Source: Symbiodinium natans
Taxonomy: Eukaryota > Sar > Dinophyceae > Suessiales > Symbiodiniaceae
Length of the DNA: 64,000 nucleotides
Reading direction: 5' to 3'
Assembly (NCBI GenBank): GCA_905221605.1
Contig: CAJNDS010002274.1
Span: 398,856-462,855, forward strand
Below the pieces are notes generated by a model. It did no database searches. It saw nothing but the letters and a program-made list of their open reading frames with translations, and was not told the origin of the DNA. Both the position numbers and the translations under genes were made by a program. Shown piece after piece: positions 54,706 through 64,000 of the stretch (positions are counted from its first letter, which is position 1; every line of letters starts with the position of its first letter).

Positions 54706-55480
54706 GTGCTCATTATAACTAGTATTAATATTGTTATTATTATTGTTCTTCTTCTAATTATTATATTATTGTTATTAGTATTGCTGCTACTACGACTACT
54801 ATTATTATGATGATGATGATTATTGTCATTACTTTTACTGTATCATTCTTTATCATTATCATTACCTTTACTGCAAGAATAATAATTATTATTGTTATTA
54901 TTATTATCATGATCATTATCATTGCTCCTATTATTCTTGTTAAAAATATTGTTAATACTAATAGTAATAATAATAATATTAATCATAATAATGATAATGA
55001 TGATGGTAATATTAGTAATAGTAATAATAATAAGTTATTCCTATTATTATTACTATTATCATTCCTATTAATACTCTTATTCTCTTCTTATTCTCATCGT
55101 CATCATCATCATGATCATCATCATTATCATCATTATTGTTATTATTGTTATTGATTTTACTATTATAATATCTATCATTATCCTTATTATCATTATTATC
55201 CTTATCCTTATTATTATTATCATTATTACTACTATGCTTAATCACAATAAGAATTATTTTTATTATGATTATTATATTTACTATTACTTTTACTATTACG
55301 ATGACTATGACTATTACTATGACTATTACTATGACTATTACTATGACTATTACTATGATTATTACTATTACTGTTACTATTACTATTTCTATTACAATTA
55401 CAATTACTATTACTATTACTATTACTATTATTATTACTATTACTATTTCTATTACTATTATCATCATCAATTATTAAAGA
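54706..55480. repeat. AT-rich triplet/hexamer microsatellite
   Basis: About 770 bp of interrupted (ATT)n, (ATC)n and (ACT)n, with a regular (ATTACTATGACT)n part at 55300-55360. Sharp drop in GC against both flanks. All open frames are artefacts. Confidence 0.95.
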
Positions 55481-55488
55481 TTGTTGCA

Positions 55489-55692
55489 AAAAACTTCAGT
55501 TTCGGTGCATTGAGAAGCGTTTCACGTGAGAGGATCGTCCATTGCAGCTTGAAATCGTGCCAAAACCTCGAGTTTTGGTGTATGGACAGGCGTTTCGGGT
55601 GAGAAGGTCGTCGATCGCAGCTCGAAATCGTGCTAAAACTCGAGCTTTCGTGCGCTCGAGAAGCGTTTCGTGCGAGAGGGTCGTCGAAAACG
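55489..55692. repeat. 73-bp tandem repeat, about three copies
   Basis: Copies start at 55489, 55562 and 55635 (AAAACTTCAGTTTCGGTG, AAAACCTCGAGTTTTGGTG, AAAACTCGAGCTTTCGTG) and each contains GCGTTTCRNGTGAGAG and GGTCGTCGATCGCAGCTCG-type text. Confidence 0.9.
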
Positions 55693-55752
55693 GGTTGCCC
55701 CCCCCTCCCCCCCCACCCCACAAAAAAAACAAAAAATCCAAATTAATTTTTC

Positions 55753-58700
55753 ATGCTGTACCATGACAATATAACCAAGACCACTACGAATTTTACTTTT
55801 TGCATCAAGGGGCGGCTGGAGATTGCATCTCTCCAGCCAGGCGAAAGCTTTGAGGCCGCAGCGGTTGTGTTGTTCAATATGAGCGTGGTAGATTCTCCGC
55901 ATAGTGTTATCATAGCTGTAGGTGGCATTGGTAAGCACAGTGCAAGGGAGATAGGCTGAGTCTGGCATGTCCTTGCTGTGAAATTTGCACGCAGGTCGCC
56001 TGCAAGGCGCCCTATGAGGCCGGACAGCTGTTATGTGAGCATGTGTGCTCTCATAACTTCTGGATTTGATCTAGTTACGTTCCTTGTGTGCGCCTACCCC
56101 GGATTGGCACTTGACAGCAGTCGCTTTAGGCGAGGCTAAATTGACATAGTTTTAGCAATTGCTCCGAACCGCTGACGGCGGCATATGACATGCGAGCAAG
56201 AGGCCATGAGTCGAGTGACTCTGCACAGAAGCCAAAGCTGCCCACAGGTCTGGACTTCCCCAAACTGCAAGCTGGGCCCAACATTGCCCCTCCGCCGGGC
56301 TATGCCTGGTGCCCGGCCCCTTTGCTTAGCGCAGGTCGCAGGTGTGTGCCAAGGCGGGCTCTAGCAGCTTGCAGGTGTACGTAGCACCTTTTCGCCATTA
56401 CTCATCTGCATTACATCTAGAAGCTAGCGTGACTAAGTCACTAAAGTGAAGATAAGGTCACTGATGGTATCCATGGGCGACGGGCTTGGATTCACCTCGC
56501 TTGCTTTTTCTGACATGGAAAACCTGTACCGAAGTGAACCTATAAATTGCAGCAATGAGACTCAGCATCCGTTCATGATCCTGCCCTGACTTCGTGCAAT
56601 TGTGAGACCCAGGTCCATGGAGTTCGACGAAAATACCACCAACCAGTCGGAGGAGATTTGGGAGGCGCGTCCGACGGAACGATGGCCCTGATTATGACGA
56701 TGGTGGTGAATGATTGAGAGTACTTGATGTTGAGACATGGAAAAAGATAAAAGAAAAGGTCAGAGGTTAAGAAGTCCTCTGCAATTGGCACCTACAAGTA
56801 CTGGCTTCTCAGGTGGACGGGGACTGGCAGTGACTGGCAGTGTGCACCGGGCTCCACGGGCACAGCGGCGTGTCTCCGTGGGTGTGATGGTGATGAAGAC
56901 TGGCATGAAGGCTGCAACCCTGCTGGCCATTCCAGTGGGATGCTTGTGGAGTGAACGACGCACGGCTGCACAAACAAGATAGTGTAGAGTTGTGCAACGG
57001 AAACGCACTTCAGATTTCTTGTGGGATCAGAGAGCTTCGGCTTGTACGAGTCTCATTAAGTTCTTGCTGTGTGAGCGAGCGCCACTGCAACCCGGGCAGA
57101 TTTGCAACATCACTTGCGACCAAGGCAGCAGAGTAGCCTTTGGAAAAAACCATCTTCTGCCGGGTAAGCTTGCTGCAAGGTCATGCAGGGGGCCCTTTCG
57201 GTGTCAGCTGCCCGGCCGAGAACACTCGACCAGGGAGGCCCGTCTTGAGAATGTGTCGTATGTTAGCAGGTTGATGCCCTTGTAGAGGGATCTGGATTTC
57301 TGTTGCAAAGGAACCTTGCCACCTCCCTTGCAACCTTTGTCAACATGCCTTGTCCAGGCCTCTTGAGCTTCTGTCGGGGCCTCCAAGCTGTGAGAGGACA
57401 TCGCCACCTGTCTCTGGAAGTTGCCAGAAAAGCATGGGGAGGATTCTGAAAATTGGCAGTCCCAACATCTATAATGAAAAAGACCCGAATTTTGATGAAT
57501 CAGCAGTTCATGAGCGACCTGCATCTGAACCGTATCTCAACGGTCGAGAACTTCGTCCGCATTTGGCGTCAGGATGTTTCCAGAAGGTGGGTGCTATGAC
57601 CCAGTTCGACCGCCACCAGTCCCAGCAAATCCAGCAGTGCCTTCGAACAACAAGAGTGCGTATTGCTCTCAAGTTGTAGTGCCCGGATACTACGTCTTTT
57701 GATGGCACATGTACCTTCTGAGAAGCATCAGGAACCCGCAGAAATTCCTTCTCAGCCATGTTTCAGGCTATGTTCGGGCAAGCAACGCCAGCAACTGGAC
57801 TGCGCGCGGCCCACTCTTGGAAGGTCCGCACGCACAGACAACAAGTGCAGTGCCCATTGTGATGCAAAGCTGCGTGATGTTATTCTATGATCTGCCATTA
57901 GGGCAGTTAAATCAGTCTGCCCTATTGCTGCTATCGCTAAATCAAAATGCTAGGCAGTCATAGTCTTTATGCAGTTCCATGGACCAAATCTGTAAAGGGA
58001 GCATGCGTGTGCTATAACCATCCGCTCTTTGTCCAGAGCTTTAGATACAGATACAGATGATGTTCTTTGAGGAAGCAGCCCTGCAAGACGCTGGATCCGG
58101 AGAGCCGCTACTATGAGGCTGTAGGCAGGGACTCGTTGCAGGGACATTCTTCTGCAGCCAACTGCATTTCTTGCACAAGAGCGACTGCTTCCTTTCTGAG
58201 GTCAGGTCCGTTGCCGCTCACCATCGATTGGCGATGCTGTCTGGGCAACGTGTCCTGGCCAAATTGAATCAATACCTTGGCGAAGGGTGCATGATGGTCC
58301 ATGATAGAGTCTCGAGATGTTAGGGAGCCCTCTGCTTTGGTTTGTGTTCCTGATCGGTCCATACCAGGTGTCCCACAGACAATACCGATCCCAATCAGGA
58401 CAGGAGGGTTTGCAGGTTGTTTATTGACACGCAGACAACCTGTTGAGCAACCTTGTAACCAGCGCGCGCGGCAGCGCAGTCCCCGCTTTACATATGGCAG
58501 CCGCCATGAATTTCTGGAATACCAAAAATCAAAGCTTCGTCAGCCAGTCTCCGTTGAAGCTTTCGTTTCGGTGCCTTTCGCACAGGAGCCCACCTTCTCG
58601 CCACCTGCTTGCAGCATCCCGCACTGCGACCTGCCAGAAGTACTTCCCGCAGGCTACATGCTCAACGAGGCCCTGGATGGCATAATAACCATCTGTAGGG

Positions 58701-58860
58701 AGATTCAGAACGGCACTGTCTTCTGCGCGGACAAGTTTGCAGGCCGACCGCAAGCCACAAATGCAAATGCATTTCAATGGAGTGTGAAGCAAAAATCTGC
58801 AACTTGCCTGCAACCTATATTGTTTGTAAAAGAACACCAGGGTGCGACCGAAGTCCCCTA
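55753..58860 (+). CDS. Possible multi-exon surface protein with Cys-rich (sushi-like) and MAM-like pieces
   Basis: Several + strand exon-like segments share an extracellular character. (a) 55753-55930: KGRLEIASLQPGESFEAAAV ending at a strong donor GGTAAGC. (b) About 57060-57166: APLQPGQICNITCDQGSRVA, Cys-rich, ending at GGTAAGC. (c) 57771-57960, after TTTCAG: YVRASNASNWTARGPLLEG then CVMLFYDLPLG, with N-glycosylation sequons and the order seen at the end of MAM domains. (d) About 58595-58760: PACSIPHCDLPEVLPAGYML. They are not in one frame and I could not link them by defined introns, so the model is a bracket around candidate exons and not a finished gene. The LINE lies immediately downstream on the opposite strand. 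Confidence 0.28.
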
Positions 58861-58885
58861 GGCGCTCCACAGTGCCACAATGAAT

Positions 58886-61800
58886 CTAGTTCACCCAAAC
58901 ATGATACTGCTCCGCCACAGCGATAGCAGTTTTCAAGAGTTTGGTTTCAAGAGCTTTTGCAGCGCGAGCATCACAATGCCACATGGCTCGGTGAGAGCCC
59001 TGCCATCGTCGAAGCGCCATGTCTCGAGCAGCCACATCGACAGCATCATTCAAGGCACGAGCCCTTGCCTCAGTGATGTTTTCAGGGGGCCTCCACCCTG
59101 GCACTATGCGATCATGAGCGGGAACCCAGTGGAGGATGACATCAATTTCACGATGTGACAGAGCATCCAACGCCGCCCAAATTCGTCGGGCCAGTGTCTG
59201 GTAACAACCCGAATAACTGCGCTTGCACACACGAATCGCAGCTTGGCAATCACACAGCAGCAGCACTCTAGTCCTGCGGGTACTCCTCATCGAAATGGCT
59301 GCGGCCTCCAAGAGATGCAAGATGCCGAAGACCTCAGCGACAAAGGGACTTTGATCCTCATACTCGAAACCAGCTGCTATTGGCTGCGACCCCTCAACGA
59401 CAGCAGCCCATGCAGCGACATCCTCCTTCGAAGATCCATCTGTTGCGCAGCATACGCAACTCGCATCCTGGCTCATGGCACTGGCAAACGCACGGACAAG
59501 GACCTGCGTACTATTGTCATCTGCATTTGCTCGCGGGGGCAAGGGCAGGAACTCAACGGTGGCGGCTAGGAGCCGCTCCTGCGCACGATTTGTTGGCGCA
59601 CGAACGCCAGCATCGGTTCTTATCCCAGCCGTAGCTTCACACTGGAAAATCAGGTGAGGGCGGCTGGGCCACTCCTTGCCGCACATGCACGTAGTGTGCC
59701 ACTGGTGTCGCGGCAATCCAGTCATCTGATTCTCATGCCAAACACTACAGCCAGATGCAAGTGCTACAAGTCTTTGTGCACGGGATGCCCCAGCTTCGAA
59801 GTAAATCTGCTTGTGGACAGCACCGTATAGCATGCAATGACCATCAGGCGGAGGCAGTAGGACACCCTGGGCCAAGTCCAAAGCCTCGCTTCTGTGAAGT
59901 GAACGACTAATGCGACATGTAGCGAAGAGGGCTTGTCGTTTGTGCTCATACTCCAGCCATGCTTTCAGGACATCTAAGCCATCCACACCTAAGACAAAGC
60001 GCCGCTCCTGACCAAGGTGGTCTTGCTTGGTGATGTTTGCGCCATCATGCGAGACACTCCACCCCCATCTGTCTAAAGCTGCTTTCGCAGCAGGTATCAG
60101 AACCTGCCATGGCTTGGCAGCAAAGCGAAGACAAACATTGTCAGTCCATAGTGGACAGCGAAGATGCCACTGAACAGCCGCTGTGAGTGCAGCCCACTCC
60201 ATTGCGAACTCAGGATCGCACTGCCATCCAAAGATCTCGAAGACCAAGCACTTGGGTGCGTCTCTTAGCGCAACGTGTCCTACCAAAGCCCAAGCAATGT
60301 CTGTGCGGAGGCTCTGCATGTCCACGTCAAAGTCGGTAGCAACACACGCTATCCACGCCATTTTTGCCAAGATGAGCATTCCGACAAGGTAGGCTCGCAT
60401 GGTAGCAGGCACACGTAGGGCTCGGAGGAAACGAAGCCGAAGGTGGAGTTCTTCACTGGACACGCGTGCTGGTGAGCATGTGCCGTCCAAGCGATGACAC
60501 GCTCCCAGTACTTTCAGCTTTTCATCATGTACGTAGCCAGTCTCCCGGATGATGTCAGCATGCGTTTCTGGATTTCTGCAAACAAATTGACATTTGGTGG
60601 GCCTGCATGTCCAGCCACATGTCTCATCAAACTGCTTGCTTCTGGTCAAGGCTCCTCGAATGGCATCGTCCCGCTGATTTTCGCTGCCTTCTGTCCACAT
60701 GGTCCTGTCGTCAACAAAGACCACCGCATCGATGAAGCTGTCTGGGGACTCAACCACTTTCCAAGTCCACAGCTGAAGCAGTGAGGCTGCTATCATCGGT
60801 GAGACTGGACATCCCTGTAAGATGCCACGGCTGACTGAATGCCAGCGCGTGCCCAGGTGTCCAGCAACGCTGAAGATGCGCTGTTGGGAGCTGTAGAACC
60901 CCTTCAGGAGACGAACAAGTCGAACAGGAGCCCCATGATGAACAAGTGCTCTGCAAGCAAGGCCAATGTCGATGGTATCAAAGCATTTTGAAAGGTCTTC
61001 GGCTACAATCAAACGGTCAGGGTCAGCAACTAATGCTTCGTGAAGACGCATGTGAGCATGTTGCACAGATCTTCCTGGCAAACCTCCCAGAAGATGAGGG
61101 CTGGCCCAAGAATCAACCCATGAACGCAGTTGTTGCACAATCTCCGCCGCACCCAACCTCCATGCCGCTGTCGCCATACATAGGGGTCTCCAGGTGCCAT
61201 CCTGCTTGGGGATCAGGGCAACTCGTGCCCTCTGCCATAACCTGGGTACAGCGCCACGCTCCCAGACCTTGGCCCATAGTAGCGCAAAGCTCTCAAACCA
61301 ACGCAAAGGAAGTCGAGCCAGCATGGCAGGCTCCCAGTCATCAGGACCTGGGGCCTTGTGGCCCATTGCTTTTGCTCGTCGCTTCAAGTTACGACCGTGC
61401 CACTCTATGGTAACATCAGCCTCACGTTTCTCATGACCGATGTCTGCCAGGATGCGTTCGAAGGGTTCCATCGGCTGGGGGCCGATGTTCCATAGCTCGG
61501 TCCAAGTCGCTTCCTCCTCAGAGATGATGTTGGAAGGATGCACAGCACGCAGCGGGACTCTCGGGTCTTGGACAGGTGGGGAAACACCAGCGGCCATTTC
61601 ACTCGCAGCACGAGCCTTTATCCATGCCAGTGCTTTTGTAGGGCTCGCGTCAATCTGCTCTTTCCATCTGTCTATCCTCTCCTTGCGCAAGCTGGTCTCG
61701 CAGTCACGTATGGTTTGATGAACCACGTTGCAAAGGCCGTCAAGCGTGCGTTCAGGCCAATCGGAGAGCACGTCAAATGAAGTGACCAAACCATCCGGAG

Positions 61801-62845
61801 CACGAAATGCAGTGCGTTGAAGCTGCTCGTCGTTGGGTCTCAGCATAAGCTGGCGCAACCTTCTCCCCAATCGGCGCAGGCGCCGAAGTCTCACAGGTTC
61901 ATCTGAGAGAGCTGCCTTAGAAGTGGCCGGAGCGATCCTAGGCACCCATGTATTAGCACGGGGCAGCTTTGCACCACAATTTTCAGCCTCATTTTCTTGC
62001 TGACCACATAGCACATGTTCAGCAGCGTTGCTGAGTGCCTCCCAAGCTGCATCAACATCATCACGGTTTAATGCTTGCAGAAAGGGTTCGCTGCACCAGC
62101 TCTGCTCAAACTTCTCAGCGATGGACTTATCATCCAAGTTGTTAGGTTGCAGTCGAGCCGGACTTTTATATTGTGGGATGCCCGCCAAATTTTCAAACTC
62201 GTAGCACACCGCATAGTGATCAGCAACTGAAATATAATTTTTCAAAGTTGTTGGAATCACGTTCGGATGGGCCAAGCCGTAGTCAATGCGCCTCTGTCCA
62301 TTCAACCTCGTAGGTGGCAAAGTGCGAAGCGGACCAAAATAAGAATCCAAATTCATTGCCCCACCTTGGCAAAAGGCTGCTTGAAAACATGCACAATCTT
62401 GTTCAAGATTGAAGTCGCCCATGATGATCCACGGGAGGCCAAAACTTTGGACGAAAGTCAACGATTGAAGTACCAAGGCCGCAGCGAGGTCCTCATCGCT
62501 GGCATCTCCGTAAACCGAGCCGATGACATATTTCTGCACAAGGCCATCGGCTAGGAACTCGCAGCAGGCAAAAACCGCGCGGTCTGAGTCCAGTAGCTCA
62601 GGAGCTGTCACCTTTCGAATCGGCTCCTGCGCAACAATGGCGACACGCGGCACCGGGCCGCTTCCCAAAACACACTGAAAACCTCGTCGTTTCCAATCCT
62701 GTACATATCTATGTGTAGAAGACGGGTTGATGTCAATTTCCTGAAGGAAAAGTACATGCGGTACACAATGTCCAAAAGAACTCAGGAGTGCAGGTGTTTT
62801 CGCCACACCCTGTCGCCCAAGGTTCACTGTTGCAAAGGTCTTCAT
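58886..62845 (-). CDS. LINE ORF2: APE endonuclease, reverse transcriptase, RNase H
   Basis: 1319 residues, single frame, ATG overlapping the stop of ORF1. An AP-endonuclease-like domain (about 1-225) has an FLQEID metal-binding Glu, MGDFN with Asp144 and Asn146, RRIDY and VADHY with His210. The reverse transcriptase (about 470-760) has HKAPGPDDW, IPKQDGTWRPL, AEDLSKCFDTID (motif A, near 616), RGILQGCPVSP (motif B) and FVDD at 710-713 (motif C, F in place of the usual Y or A). A Cys/His segment CMCGKEWPSRPHLIFQC follows. The RNase H at the end shows CATDGSS with Asp1136, AEVFGIL, LLCDCQAA and HWVPAHD, so its D-E-D-H set looks complete. Known role of such proteins: nick the target DNA and reverse-transcribe the element RNA in place. 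All catalytic residues that I can see are present. Confidence 0.95.
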   Translation of the reverse strand: MKTFATVNLGRQGVAKTPALLSSFGHCVPHVLFLQEIDINPSSTHRYVQDWKRRGFQCVLGSGPVPRVAIVAQEPIRKVTAPELLDSDRAVFACCEFLADGLVQKYVIGSVYGDASDEDLAAALVLQSLTFVQSFGLPWIIMGDFNLEQDCACFQAAFCQGGAMNLDSYFGPLRTLPPTRLNGQRRIDYGLAHPNVIPTTLKNYISVADHYAVCYEFENLAGIPQYKSPARLQPNNLDDKSIAEKFEQSWCSEPFLQALNRDDVDAAWEALSNAAEHVLCGQQENEAENCGAKLPRANTWVPRIAPATSKAALSDEPVRLRRLRRLGRRLRQLMLRPNDEQLQRTAFRAPDGLVTSFDVLSDWPERTLDGLCNVVHQTIRDCETSLRKERIDRWKEQIDASPTKALAWIKARAASEMAAGVSPPVQDPRVPLRAVHPSNIISEEEATWTELWNIGPQPMEPFERILADIGHEKREADVTIEWHGRNLKRRAKAMGHKAPGPDDWEPAMLARLPLRWFESFALLWAKVWERGAVPRLWQRARVALIPKQDGTWRPLCMATAAWRLGAAEIVQQLRSWVDSWASPHLLGGLPGRSVQHAHMRLHEALVADPDRLIVAEDLSKCFDTIDIGLACRALVHHGAPVRLVRLLKGFYSSQQRIFSVAGHLGTRWHSVSRGILQGCPVSPMIAASLLQLWTWKVVESPDSFIDAVVFVDDRTMWTEGSENQRDDAIRGALTRSKQFDETCGWTCRPTKCQFVCRNPETHADIIRETGYVHDEKLKVLGACHRLDGTCSPARVSSEELHLRLRFLRALRVPATMRAYLVGMLILAKMAWIACVATDFDVDMQSLRTDIAWALVGHVALRDAPKCLVFEIFGWQCDPEFAMEWAALTAAVQWHLRCPLWTDNVCLRFAAKPWQVLIPAAKAALDRWGWSVSHDGANITKQDHLGQERRFVLGVDGLDVLKAWLEYEHKRQALFATCRISRSLHRSEALDLAQGVLLPPPDGHCMLYGAVHKQIYFEAGASRAQRLVALASGCSVWHENQMTGLPRHQWHTTCMCGKEWPSRPHLIFQCEATAGIRTDAGVRAPTNRAQERLLAATVEFLPLPPRANADDNSTQVLVRAFASAMSQDASCVCCATDGSSKEDVAAWAAVVEGSQPIAAGFEYEDQSPFVAEVFGILHLLEAAAISMRSTRRTRVLLLCDCQAAIRVCKRSYSGCYQTLARRIWAALDALSHREIDVILHWVPAHDRIVPGWRPPENITEARARALNDAVDVAARDMALRRWQGSHRAMWHCDARAAKALETKLLKTAIAVAEQYHVWVN

Positions 62846-64000
62846 GCTTTCTTTGGACGGCTCTCAAGGGCTGCGATTGCAGCCCGGCAAAGACCTTGCA
62901 AAACTTCATCTTCCATTCCATGTCGAGCAGGGGGCTTTTTCATGAGTTTTTGTAGCTTGCTGACGCGATGCTTGACGAACTTCGGGTCGACCTTCTCATC
63001 ACACCTGTGTGTCTCAGCTTTGCTGGTATTCCAAAAACACCGGCAGCATGTTGGGCACTGTCCTGCGCTCTGCAAACAAAGTCGCTCTCGCTTCTGTCTC
63101 AGCACTACCCGCGGCCAAGAAAACAAGACAAAGCCATCCGGAAAACGAGGATTGATAACCCGTTGAGCCGCAGACTTGTTCAAGTGGTGGGCTCGCACCT
63201 TGCGAGTGAAACTGATGTCAACGCGCCTGTGTGCAAAGGCCAACCACTTGGAGATGGACAACTCAGAGTGCTTCGCCTTTCTGTGCTCATTTTTGAGCAT
63301 TGCAAAACCGCCCTCGGTGAGCTTGGTACGCGTCAAGCAGGAAATGCCAACACGACAGCCAGGAACTGGGCAGCGCCAAGCAGCAACGTCCTTCCCCGAA
63401 AGTCGCTGAAGTCCTTTGGGATGTTTCCTGCGGCCAGGGCATCCAACACCACCATGCGCACTAGTCAGATGGTAGTTGGCCCCCGTGGAGGCGGAGCCTG
63501 CGCTCTCATAGGTGCCAACATACGGACATTGCTCACAACGAAATTGGTAGACGCCTGGTTTCACCAAATACTTAGACGGTCTCACCTTTGCCGTCTGCTG
63601 GTCAGCCTTACCCTCATTGGCGACGTCCTCTTCGTCCTCACTAACGTGTTGCGAAGCTGTTGCCTGGTTCGAGCGCGCCGACGGTCCTGCCACAATCCTT
63701 GCCCTCTTAGAACTTTCAGCAGAAGTCATGGGTCGCGTTGAGGAGCGCCGTCGCTTGGAACAAGTCTTAGCCGAAGACGTAGAACCCTTGTAGGCCGAGA
63801 AGCGTAGGCGCGAAGCTGGTGCAGTTCTCGAAGGGGCCGAAGAGACACAGTCAGCGTAGTCAGAAAAAGCCAGGCCACCACCTCCTCGATTCCCTGAAAA
63901 CTTGGGGACTGAAGCGCCAAGCCATAGCTGTGCAATCTCCTTTCCAGGGAGCCTCACAAACTCGTAATGCGCCGCCTCATACTTCAGGCACAAGAAGTGA
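62842..64000 (-). CDS. LINE ORF1, zinc-finger-like nucleic-acid-binding protein, 5' partial
   Basis: The frame is open to the right-hand edge; the first in-window codon usable as an alternative start is TTG at 63993 and no ATG precedes the conserved part, so the N-terminus is outside. At least 383 residues. An acidic/Ser-rich segment with basic clusters (CSKRRRSS, SSKRARIV) is followed by Cys/His clusters: FRCEQCPYVG with a later HLTSAH, WRCPVPGCRVG with a later HRKAKH, and GQCPTCCRCFW with ETHRC, resembling C2H2-type fingers. The end is PKKA followed by TGA, which overlaps the ATG of ORF2, suggesting reinitiation. The likely role, by position, is RNA binding in the element's RNP. Confidence 0.85.
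   Translation of the reverse strand, partial: HFLCLKYEAAHYEFVRLPGKEIAQLWLGASVPKFSGNRGGGGLAFSDYADCVSSAPSRTAPASRLRFSAYKGSTSSAKTCSKRRRSSTRPMTSAESSKRARIVAGPSARSNQATASQHVSEDEEDVANEGKADQQTAKVRPSKYLVKPGVYQFRCEQCPYVGTYESAGSASTGANYHLTSAHGGVGCPGRRKHPKGLQRLSGKDVAAWRCPVPGCRVGISCLTRTKLTEGGFAMLKNEHRKAKHSELSISKWLAFAHRRVDISFTRKVRAHHLNKSAAQRVINPRFPDGFVLFSWPRVVLRQKRERLCLQSAGQCPTCCRCFWNTSKAETHRCDEKVDPKFVKHRVSKLQKLMKKPPARHGMEDEVLQGLCRAAIAALESRPKKA

Larger units (their letters stand above)
58886..64000 (-). mobile_element. Non-LTR retrotransposon (LINE), 5' end beyond window
   Basis: Two minus-strand frames overlap by four bases (ATGA): an ORF1 with zinc-finger-like motifs and an intact ORF2 with endonuclease, reverse transcriptase and RNase H. 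No LTRs are seen. The 3' UTR and poly(A) or short-repeat tail below 58886 and any target-site duplication could not be located. Both ORFs are free of stops, so the copy is young. Confidence 0.93.

Noticed and set aside
54706-55480. ORFs of 115-163 codons rich in Ile, Asn or Tyr
   Set aside because: Direct translation of the AT-rich triplet microsatellite.
1-64000. tRNA or rRNA genes
   Set aside because: I looked for conserved T-arm (GGTTCRANNC) cloverleaf patterns and 5S-like segments and found none I could support; a covariance search would be decisive.

Overview
The window looks like nuclear DNA of a dinoflagellate (Symbiodiniaceae-like). I base this on five things read from the sequence. 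(1) Conserved protein segments rejoin only if introns with GT, GC and GA donors are removed, usually with a G after the AG acceptor, which is a dinoflagellate habit. (2) The kinase at 7.9-9.3 kb is an alveolate MAPK2-type enzyme with a T-x-H activation loop. (3) Head-to-head TTTAGGG telomere-type repeats lie at 43.05 kb. (4) Every recognisable host gene is on the + strand, as in dinoflagellate unidirectional gene blocks. (5) Retroelement pieces and a great variety of tandem repeats fill the spaces. No rRNA, tRNA or CRISPR array was recognised.

Layout. 0-1.2 kb: fold-back 9-bp minisatellite and a TA tract. 2.7-4.8 kb: multi-exon midasin-like AAA+ ATPase, with in-frame stops further on. 7.9-9.3 kb: MAPK2-like kinase. 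9.4-9.95 and 12.3-12.8 kb: a duplicated non-coding block, with an unrecognised two-exon coding candidate between the copies. 13.0-18.6 kb: uninterrupted 1849-codon ORF, membrane segments at the N-terminus and an alpha/beta-hydrolase-like C-terminus. 19.9-25.0 kb: degenerate telomere-like DNA, microsatellites and tandem arrays. 25.2-25.7 kb (-): retroelement relic. 29.2-30.3 kb: secreted CAP-domain protein with a Thr-rich tail. 31.5-32.3 kb: single-pass membrane protein. 33.2-34.2 kb: J-domain plus DUF4187 protein. 35.0-36.6 kb: membrane-anchored histidine phosphatase. 37.3-38.9 kb: flavin amine oxidase with a lipidation-type N-terminus.

From 39.7 to 55.7 kb the window is mostly repeats: a 51/68-bp array open in several frames and joined in frame to a reverse-transcriptase fragment, telomeric and fold-back repeats, a near-perfect palindrome with 190-bp arms between triplet microsatellites, a 10-bp array, G/C-run repeats, a 134-bp array, a duplicated CAG-bearing block, and an AT-rich triplet tract. 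55.75-58.86 kb holds exon-like pieces of a possible surface protein. A LINE fills the end on the - strand: an ORF1 with zinc-finger-like motifs, running off the window, overlapping by ATGA an intact 1319-codon ORF2 (endonuclease, reverse transcriptase, RNase H).

The host genes do not form an obvious pathway; they look like a co-oriented dinoflagellate gene block. Exon boundaries are inferred from rejoined protein conservation and would need transcript data.
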